Below, piece by piece: positions 56,179 to 64,000 of a stretch of 64,000 nt of DNA. Source of the DNA: Seiridium cupressi (Eukaryota; Ascomycota; Sordariomycetes; Amphisphaeriales; Sporocadaceae); the NCBI GenBank assembly GCA_036674765.1, contig JARVKI010000001.1, forward strand, positions 620,001 to 684,000, in the 5' to 3' direction. Positions within the stretch are counted from its first letter, which is position 1. Each line of letters starts with the position of its first letter. Made by a program: the position numbers and the translations under genes. The notes under the pieces are model-generated. The model did no database searches, was not told the origin of the DNA, and worked only from the letters and a program-made list of their open reading frames with translations.

Positions 56179-58666
56179 AACTTCTAGCCTACACTGGTGC
56201 TTATGGATGTGCCACGTTGAGTAAGGGCAGAAATGTAGTGGCGGTTGGGCTACAATGAAGGGATGTATGGGCCTGATGTGTCTCATGGGACGCTCTACTG
56301 GGGACAGATGTCGTGGCAGGTGGCGACGAGCACCAAAATCGAGCTTTCACAACCACGTCGAAGTCTTGAGAAACAAGGCAGACAGCAGACTGCCACGGGG
56401 CGGTTGACATGTCAAAGTTATATTTAATGGTATCTGCAACGAGTCGGTGTCTAGGCTACAGAAAGACATGCTCTTTGGCAAGGCTCTAGACATTCATGCA
56501 ATGTGGTTAATGGTTACAGTTCGATGAAATGGTTCGCCAGCCCGCTCGCTGCTTTGGATAAGGGAGTAGCTGGGAGAAAAGGGCCGCCGGGCTTCTTACG
56601 AGGCAGAATCAAACGGTCACATCAGGCGAGGCTTCGCACAAGGCGTCTCACGAGGCATTCAATACCTACTCCACTCCCTGCAGTTGTTGCCAATAGAATC
56701 TGACAGTGAGTAAGAACTACTAGCCGAGCATATGCAATGCAACCGATCCACACCTACGCATTTGGGGTCCATCTTAGAAGTCTGACAGGTTTCTTATTCC
56801 TTTCCTAGCCTAGAACATGTCGAATAAGTCATTTCCAAAAACGACATTTCCAATCCTTGCCGAAGCTGAGATGTCTGACCGCCTCAGGCGGCTGGTTCAC
56901 AATCAGCGTCCGGTCATCCACATGAAGTATAGCATACAATTCAGAAATTACACATTTCGCCCCTTCACTACGCCCGCATGTCTACCTCGCCCGAAATGGA
57001 ATGACCTGCGTCAAGTTCAAAACTGAAGATGCTGCTTCCACAATTTACTTGCCTCAGTAGCATGATTCAAGGACCATCAAAACAAAAGAGGCGTCTCGGC
57101 GGTCTTACACTCTAATTGGGCGGCACGAAGCGGCGTAATGGATACATGCATTTCAGTGGGGTCGGACTACAAAGCCCAGCTACAAGCCCTATTGAGCATC
57201 GGTGAACGATACCCGATTACAGTTAAGATATAGGAAACCATGCCCAGTACTTAAAAGCTTCAGTTCGAAACCCTTGCACCAGATTTATCAAGCAAACCAA
57301 GCCTGCTAACTTTTTATATTCAATTAACAGCTAATCTACCATTGTACCAAAACTCAATATCAGCACTTTGAATCTTGATAAGTAACAAGATCCAGACTAG
57401 CCAGGAATTGTGGCACAACAGTTCTGTTCAGACAATTTACAATTGTCGTGGTAGCCCATAACATATCATGGCCCATATCAGGGGTATCAAGTGGAAGGAC
57501 ATCGACGGTGCGGCACAAATCACCGTCCCTGCATCATCTGCCTCAGTACAAGAGATCAAGCAAATGCTCGATGGCGATCATAGGCTGAGCTCATATTCGA
57601 TTCGCGCATGCCACTGCCTGACCCCAAAGAAAATCCCACAATATTGACTGGCAACACTCAGCTTCGAGCAGACGTCTATAAAGTCAAAATCGAAGGGAGA
57701 AACGTTGAGCAGGTTAGGGTGAGTCGCAGTCTCTTTCCATACGTCTTGTGATGAGTGTCGAAGCTAATAATTCTACAAGGGCTTCTTGCGGGCACCCCAT
57801 CAGTCGCGATGACACGCGGCAACATTGAGATGCTGTCAACATGCTATTTGAGAAAAGTTTACTTGGCACTTATTCAAAGCAACGTACTCTTTCACATAAG
57901 GTCATCTCTCGTTGCCAAGGTTATGGACAACCTTTGGCATCATTATAATAGTTTAGGGTGGCTAAGCATGTTATGAGAGAAGTGTTAGCCGTATACTAAA
58001 TGCTAATTAGTTAGTTATTAGGTTTATCTAGATTGTGTGTCTTATGCCTCCTATGCAGCTCATTAGGTAGACTACAAAGTTGATCCTAATCACCGAACGG
58101 CATCACTTTTGCGAGTAAGCGCTCGGGAAAGTGCCGTCGGCTTTTACCATAATGACCGGTGTTTCTCGGCATATAGACCCTTTTAGGTAGGCTCTTGTAG
58201 AAAAGTCTTCTAAGCTTATTTTGGGCCAGTGAGGGTGGCGTTCTACCTTAGATGTACGTATACGCACAGTTTGGGAGTCAGCGGATTTGAACCGCTTACC
58301 GCACCAAGTGCTATGGAGGCTAGCACCAAGGTGAGAATGCCATTACTAAGACTTGGCTGCAGTAGGTAGTGAATGTACAAAGTGATACCCACCCGAACAT
58401 GCTGTTCTATCCAAAAGGAGGAGAGGGATAAGTGCAGGAACTATCGAAGAGGAATCTTGATTAAGCAAACTTGCTATCATTATATAAGTGCTAATGATAC
58501 ATTCTTCAGCTAGATAACAACTGGCAAAATACTCTACATGATTGCCGAACCAATTATTTCCCATATTCTCGATTTTGCGTTGTATCGATGTATCTCGCGA
58601 CTCTATTGGGTCTTGTCTAGGTTGTCAGCACTAAATTCTTTTTTTCAATCAACTATTGGGGCATTT
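56179..58666. other. 2.5-kb gene-poor region with fragments
   Basis: No intact gene. A plus-strand fragment at about 57467-57720 opens with MAHIRGIKWKDIDGAAQITV, ends at a likely intron, and resumes as AELIFDSRMPLPDPKENPTI after a TAG that could be an acceptor; the next possible exon begins near 57780. I do not recognise it. A tRNA-like T arm lies at 58280-58296. Confidence 0.4.
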
Positions 58667-60622
58667 CTAAGCCTCGTATTCAGGGTCACCCTCTACCAAA
58701 ACCTCTCGAACTTCCTCCTCGTCATCCTTCTGGTCTTTCGGCCCTTTCCACCCTGTCGCGGCTTGTAGTACCAGTACAATACAAACCAATACTACGGCAG
58801 CTTGGAATAAGACTTTCAAGCCAGCTACATAGCCCTGTACAGCTACTTGCTGATCCACATCCCCCAGCCCTCCGTTGTACACTAGGGCCGGACTTCCAAT
58901 AAGCTTCTTGATGAGAAGTTGGCGCCGGTATGACAGGCGTTCCGTGTCGTCCACGGTCTTAAAGCCTCTTTCCAATCCAGCCTGTAGTGCACGAAAGAAT
59001 ATGCCGCCTCCGACGGCACTGCCAAAGCTCCCTGCGAACCCGCGGAATGTGCCCAGCAAGCTGGTCGCAATGTAATGCGTGTCGGTAGGGGTCAAGTGTA
59101 GCATATGTGCTAGCGTGTAATTCAACGTGGCACCTGTGCACAATCCATTGGCAAATAGAACACCCACGAAGATCCAAGTCGGCATGCTGGGGCTGCTGAT
59201 GAAACTCAAAGTAAACATAGATAGTCCAAATAGGAAGATCGACACTAAGCATGCGGCCCAGAAGCTGCCTGAGCGTTTGACGTGTAGCCAGCCGACGATC
59301 AGGCCGCCCATACCAAACCCGAGATTTGTGGGAATCAACATGCTTCCGCTGGCCCCCGAGCTGAACCCAAAGACGGCAAGGGCGGTGATAGGAGCATAGA
59401 AGAGGATGGTCCATCTCGCAGTCATGAAGCCCAGTTGACTGAAACAGGCGAGGAGTGCAGCACGGCTTTGAAGGACCACGAGGGGGATTATGGGGTCGGA
59501 GGCCCAAAAGCACTCGACCAATATGAATACGATCAGTGTGCCGATGGAGACCAAAATTGGAACGATTTGAACCGTCCCCGAGAGGCCGTAGAGGAATAGT
59601 ACCAGGGTACCGGTCTAGAACTTTTGTTAGCAGCTGTTGGATCCGCACACGCCAGCTCGTCCGCTTACCAGCATGACAGCGCCAAGATAATCGATCTTCT
59701 TCAATTTGGTCGAGACCGACATATCTTTGCCTCCTTTCCCTGGTCTGAACGACTTTGGTAGGCTAAAGTAAACACCAAGGCCTGCTAGAGCAGCAAGGGG
59801 CGTCTGTATCAAGAAGAGAAACCTCTGTACCATGCGTCAGCTGTTGATTGGCCTCGCTTGCCTCAGCCCCGAGAGCAGCTCACCCATCCAGTAATTGGAA
59901 TCAGCCCTCCCGAAACCAGCGCACCCAAACTGACGCCCGTTGTAAACCCGGTATTCACTAAGCCCACAAACAGCCCCCTCTTTCTCTTCCCCGTCAGCTC
60001 CAGCACGAGAATCATGGCAGTCACAAAGATCCCCGCGCCGCCTGTGCCTGTGAGCACCCGGCCCAGGATAAAGACTGACAAACTGTGCGCCTGCGACGAG
60101 ACCAGACCTCCAATGACAAAGAATACCGAGGTAATCAGGATCACGAGACGTGGAGAGAAAATGGCAGAGAACCGACCTGCCAACGGCCCGACAGATGACA
60201 GGGCGATCAGGTAGGAAGAAGTGAACCATGTGGCGGACTCATAGGCATCTAGATCTGCCGCTATAGTGCTCTGTGCCATGGTCATGCCGGACATGTTGGC
60301 AGCTGTATCTTTGATCAGCATTTCGCCGCATCATAAAAGATAAATGCCCTATTTCCAAAAAACCAGTTCGACAATTACCTTGTAGAAATATCAGGATGTA
60401 CACGCTGATAATGATGGAAATTCCCCTTTTACCACTAACTTTGACGTTCGGCTCGTCTGAGTCAATGCTTGGCGGCGAACCATTTTGAGGAGCAGAAGAG
60501 CCCGATACCGAGCCAGTTCGACTTGTTTGGGAGCTTGTTTCGGACTGCAACAGAGGTGTCGCTTCAGAAACGATGGTATAGTCTCGCGACGACGCGTCGT
60601 CGCCATCTAGGTTGACCGGCAT
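58667..60622 (-). CDS. MFS multidrug/amino-acid exporter, DHA2 (14-helix) type
   Basis: Membrane exporter of the drug:H+ antiporter-2 group (fungal vacuolar basic amino-acid and toxin pumps). Four coding blocks join in frame, with introns at about 60378-60310, 59882-59828 and 59669-59617. The cytoplasmic N-terminus is Ser-rich with a dileucine-like EATPLLQSE, often seen in vacuolar members. The family motifs appear in order: MAQSTIAADLDAYESATWFT, SSVGPLAGRFSAIFSPR (motif A loop), ILGRVLTGTGGAGIFVTAMI and the motif C-like region LVNTGFTTGVSLGALVSGGL. The C-terminal tail is acidic (KDDEEEVREVLVEG). It is separated by 770 bases from the fusion gene. Substrate not predictable. Intact. Confidence 0.88.
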
Positions 60623-61392
60623 CCTGCCGTTATTGGGATCTGGCTGCGGCAGCTTTCGTGAATGTACCAGTTTGCGATGTCAATTACCCGCGTCGGAAAC
60701 GCGCTCCGAGGGTAGATAAATCTGGTTCCTAGCTTTAGGCAATAAGTCACAGAAATCCAGTTGCCCAAGGGATACTGTATTGGTACATAAAGCACGATTG
60801 AATATATCTCGGATACTTTACAAGCGAGCAAAATCAAACCGATACGCAATTGACGTTGATAGAGGGTCCGTCCCTCGTATCTCGAGCGTCATCGGATTGG
60901 TAAGCCGCTTCGGGAAGGTCCTTCGAGCAAGGATCACTATTCCGACCCGCCGGGGTGGACCCGAGCATCTGGATCGGATTCTCATGCAAACCTGACGCTT
61001 GATTAGTGCCTGGCAACTATCTACATCCCGTGAAGGCGGTTCGGATGGACACGAAGATACCATCGCTAGCTTCTGTCAAATGTTTCCAGACTATGCTACC
61101 AGGTCTAGGACAGATGAGCTTCTCCAAAAGCCCTGAGCAACCTGGGCTGTTGTGGACTACCCCTGGTTTAACTGTTTCAGCGCTAACCTAGCAGGCCAAA
61201 GAATTGGCAGTCTTCCTCGCACTCCCATCCAGGGAACGTCTTGTTCAGCAACTTTCATAGCAGTAGGTGTCAATTAGTCGCGATTAGACATGGACCGCCA
61301 ATTATAATAGCGAATGGTTCCTGCTGAGTTTGACAACTTCATTCCGTAAATTACTAGCTGTTCATGAAAGGTGCAGTCTAAGCAACCCCACT
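60623..61392. other. intergenic region between two minus-strand transporter genes
   Basis: 770 bases. It should hold the DHA2 promoter. No gene seen. Confidence 0.5.
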
Positions 61393-63954
61393 TCAACCGG
61401 TGTCTTTCCTTTTCTCCTCGCGATGCTCGACCGATCCTATATTAGAAGCTCTCCTGTTCTTGAAAGGATTCGTAAATGCAACCGATAGTCTCCTGATCAA
61501 GCCGGCCTCTTCGTCGGCATCTGAGTTGTTGCGGTTTCGTTGCGCGATGATCTGATCCAAGCTCATTTGTTCCTGATGCCCGGACTGCAAGCGCCTTTGT
61601 TCTTCTTTGCCAACACGAGCATCAACCAAGGTTCGGGCATCTTTCTTAAAATCCAGGAAAATAGCAAAGGGCGCCGCGAAGACCAATAGACCAACAACGG
61701 CAGTGAACGCAACCTGATAGCTAGCGCCATGCTGCTTGATGGCATATATGACAAAAGGCCAAAAGGCAGGACCCGAAGCGCCCATAGTAATCCAGGCGGA
61801 TGCTCTCTTCGTGCGTTTGCCCTGACCGCGCAATCCTAGAGTAAAGATCAAGGGCCACATCGGCCCCTCCGAGAAAAAGAACAAGATCGCCGGGATGGCT
61901 ACCAAATTTGGGTTCGCCGGTCGTATTGCAGCAACCAGAATTGCGAATATGATGCTGAGCCCCGTGCAAATGTTGAGGACTGTGCGAGGCTGCGGTATCT
62001 TGGGGTTCGTTGGTGACAGGTAAGCAAGATAAGCGACGAGAAAACGGGACAAAGCAAATGCAGTATGAGCGATGGCAAGATAGTCCGGGATAGATAGAGT
62101 GAGAGAAGCGGGATGGTCCTGATTCTCTCGCGTCGTGGTGTTCGAAGTAGCACTCGTATTGGCAGCTGCTTGAACGGGCTCACTGGGTGTGAGAAGGCCG
62201 CAAAAGAAGATGCTCATGCTCTCTTGACTAGCAACGTATGTCCACTGTGCCAAGACAGCAAGAATGAGGGTCCAGGTTCGGAGCTGTAGTCCTCCTATGC
62301 TTCTTTTTTTCGGGTCAATCGGCAGGTAATTCGTTGACCGTTCCATCTCTGCATCAGAGACCTCGGGCAGAGGTAGATAAAAGAAAAATAGCGCCAATGC
62401 CGCACACAGCAATGTGATTGCCAAGTAAGTCCACTGCACGTCTAAAAGAAGAGTTGAGTCGGTCTCGGTGCCCTGGATGCCAGTGAAGAAAACCTTCTCA
62501 GCCAGCAGTTGACTTATTACGGTGGCAACGGCCTGGATACCTTGGGCCAGGCAAAGACGCATCTCAGCGTAATTCAGTGGCCCACAAAGTGCAATGAAGG
62601 GATTCGCGGCGGTTTCCAGAACGGCGAGACCAAACCCAACGACGAAGTTGGAGATCATGAATCCAGGAAACGAGGTCAGGACGGCACTAGGCCAGAACAT
62701 GATGGTGCCGATCCCGTAAATAGAGAGCCCGAGGATGAAGGTTGCTTTGAACCCGCCGACAGTTGGACTCCCATCATGTTTTCGAGTTCGGCGATGCTCG
62801 TCGTGCCGTAGAATCCATTCCCCAACAATGAGGGGCCCGAGGAAGTACCCTACGCCGAAATACATGCTCGTGAGGCCGATCGTTTGAGCAACCGTCATAT
62901 GGGACACTGATGCGATGACGTTATTGAGAGTGTTCAAGAGTCCATACGAGAATCCCCACAACACAAACAAGATGGTCACCACGGTGCAATACTTCCAAGA
63001 GTCCGTCACAGATGTTCGAATGATGCTCTTGGGCTTCTTCATATTAACGAACCCAAAGTAAACCATGTTCTCGGGTCCGCCATTGGTAGTGGCAGTCGCT
63101 GTCGTCATAGCTGTTGACATTCGTGCAAGTCTCATAGGTGGCCCCGGAGCACCAATGCCGGTCATGTCTGGCGACGTCAGGAACTCCATCGCATTATAGT
63201 CGGGCTCCAGAGAGCTGCCGGTATGCGCGACCTCTGGAGCCAGTACGGGGTCTTCAGGAACTGTTCCAAGGGGCCGGGTCGGTGCATCATCACTGTAATG
63301 TCTCGAGGAGTCGGAAGGCTGCTTGGAAGTAGAAGAGCCAGAGCTCCTTCCCGTACCGTCGGGGTCGATGAGCATAGCCGGCAGAATGCGCACAATAAGC
63401 GGCTTCAAAGTCGGGATGCAAGCGCAGGTAATACCAACGTTGACTTCGACTGCGGACCACATTAAAGACAAAGACGCATTCCATGCAAATTCGGACTGGT
63501 CGCCAAAGGTGGCTTCCGGATTGTTTGAAGCCGCCGGCGAGATGTCGGAGATCGCTTGCTGGAGATAGTAGATCCTGACGACATCCACCACTGTGACAAA
63601 TATGCCCAGAGTAAAGGTGAAAACTAGAATCATCTTTTGGCGGAAAGGTAGCCTCATGCCTGTGAGGACAGGAAGTGGCAGAGCGAGAATGGCGAGGTCT
63701 GTGACGATGTTGACCGGCGCCGCACAGATGAATTCAGTGAGGAGCGGGATACACTTCGCCTCGTATGGGTATCTATCGAAAGCTGCTGAGATTGGTCGGC
63801 ACTGAAAGATGTTAAGAAAGGTCAAGACTACCCCTGCAACGTTTACAACTCCGAGTACAGCCCACGACGCCAGGCGAAGAACTTGCTGCGTATTTCTAGA
63901 CAGCCTCAGGTAGAATATCAAGATAGAAGTCTTCGTGGCCATCAGAGCGGGGTT
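61393..63954 (-). CDS. fusion of a fungal rhodopsin/PTH11-like domain with an FucP-like MFS transporter (5' end outside window)
   Basis: One uninterrupted exon of about 850 codons. It starts after a likely acceptor (GAATAG at 63955, CTGAC branch before it), so the first exons lie beyond the window. Residues about 1-190 (from the Met at 63942) are the fungal rhodopsin/PTH11-type membrane domain: TSILIFYLRL, LTFLNIFQCRPISAAFDRY with its Cys, APVNIVTDLAILALPLPVL and VVDVVRIYYL. A polar linker (about 200-292) follows. From about residue 293 a complete-looking MFS protein of the L-fucose permease class begins: FVLWGFSYGLLNTLNNVIAS, TSMYFGVGYFLGPLIVGEW, GLAVLETAANPFIALCG, ending in a charged tail. 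Such a receptor-like plus transporter join could be a sensor-transporter (inference). A mis-joined pair is unlikely because no stop or splice site is needed between the parts. Confidence 0.85.
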   Translation of the reverse strand, partial: NPALMATKTSILIFYLRLSRNTQQVLRLASWAVLGVVNVAGVVLTFLNIFQCRPISAAFDRYPYEAKCIPLLTEFICAAPVNIVTDLAILALPLPVLTGMRLPFRQKMILVFTFTLGIFVTVVDVVRIYYLQQAISDISPAASNNPEATFGDQSEFAWNASLSLMWSAVEVNVGITCACIPTLKPLIVRILPAMLIDPDGTGRSSGSSTSKQPSDSSRHYSDDAPTRPLGTVPEDPVLAPEVAHTGSSLEPDYNAMEFLTSPDMTGIGAPGPPMRLARMSTAMTTATATTNGGPENMVYFGFVNMKKPKSIIRTSVTDSWKYCTVVTILFVLWGFSYGLLNTLNNVIASVSHMTVAQTIGLTSMYFGVGYFLGPLIVGEWILRHDEHRRTRKHDGSPTVGGFKATFILGLSIYGIGTIMFWPSAVLTSFPGFMISNFVVGFGLAVLETAANPFIALCGPLNYAEMRLCLAQGIQAVATVISQLLAEKVFFTGIQGTETDSTLLLDVQWTYLAITLLCAALALFFFYLPLPEVSDAEMERSTNYLPIDPKKRSIGGLQLRTWTLILAVLAQWTYVASQESMSIFFCGLLTPSEPVQAAANTSATSNTTTRENQDHPASLTLSIPDYLAIAHTAFALSRFLVAYLAYLSPTNPKIPQPRTVLNICTGLSIIFAILVAAIRPANPNLVAIPAILFFFSEGPMWPLIFTLGLRGQGKRTKRASAWITMGASGPAFWPFVIYAIKQHGASYQVAFTAVVGLLVFAAPFAIFLDFKKDARTLVDARVGKEEQRRLQSGHQEQMSLDQIIAQRNRNNSDADEEAGLIRRLSVAFTNPFKNRRASNIGSVEHREEKRKDTG

Positions 63955-64000
63955 CTATTCAATCAGTCAGTTCTTGCTGTGGTGGGAGACGGTAGTTCTG

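Overview
The window is nuclear DNA from a filamentous ascomycete (Pezizomycotina). Genes carry short introns (about 44-75 nt, some longer) with GT..AG ends and CTAAC/CTGAC branch sites. The content includes a Zn2Cys6 regulator, a PTH11/rhodopsin-type membrane domain, fungal CAZymes, a CorA-like protein and an NmrA-like reductase. The exact class or species cannot be read from the sequence. No intact transposon, insertion sequence or CRISPR was seen.

Region A (1-13954) looks like a catabolic gene cluster: an MFS permease (cut by the window edge), a 6PGDH-fold dehydrogenase, a metal-dependent amidohydrolase, a TcuA-like flavoprotein, a quinone oxidoreductase, a class II aldolase, a Zn2Cys6 regulator and a maleylacetate-reductase-like iron alcohol dehydrogenase. 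Three of these (dehydrogenase, amidohydrolase, maleylacetate reductase) carry in-frame stops, frameshifts or a lost splice acceptor. The others read cleanly, so the cluster appears to be half decayed. The substrate is not certain; an aromatic or tricarboxylic acid is the best inference.

Region B (15291-28352) has a CE16-type acetylesterase whose first intron is best explained as a twin intron (stwintron), a long gene-poor stretch, a large low-complexity MIT-domain protein, a tRNA-Asp gene with an intron, and a carotenoid oxygenase. Region C (28807-40544) has a host-type (RVT) reverse-transcriptase gene, an omega-like GST, a badly broken EF-hand NADPH oxidase (NoxC-like) pseudogene, a rhamnogalacturonan acetylesterase and an RNF10/Mag2-type RING protein. 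Region D (43299-47800) has a secreted GH2 glycosidase with eight exons, one intron using a GC donor, and an NmrA-like reductase.

Region E (47801-64000) is gene-poor at first, with a decayed coding relic and a tRNA-Thr with an intron. It then holds a CorA-like membrane protein with a doubtful 5' end, a small hypothetical protein, a serine/threonine kinase, a DHA2-type MFS exporter, and a single long reading frame that fuses a fungal rhodopsin/PTH11-like domain to an FucP-like MFS transporter (5' end beyond the window).

Recurring themes are gene decay (at least four clear pseudogenes, where every nonsense change with a judged ancestral residue fits Trp TGG to TGA) and unusual splicing (a stwintron, two GC-AG introns, a GG acceptor). 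Sequencing error cannot be excluded for the single-base indels in homopolymers.
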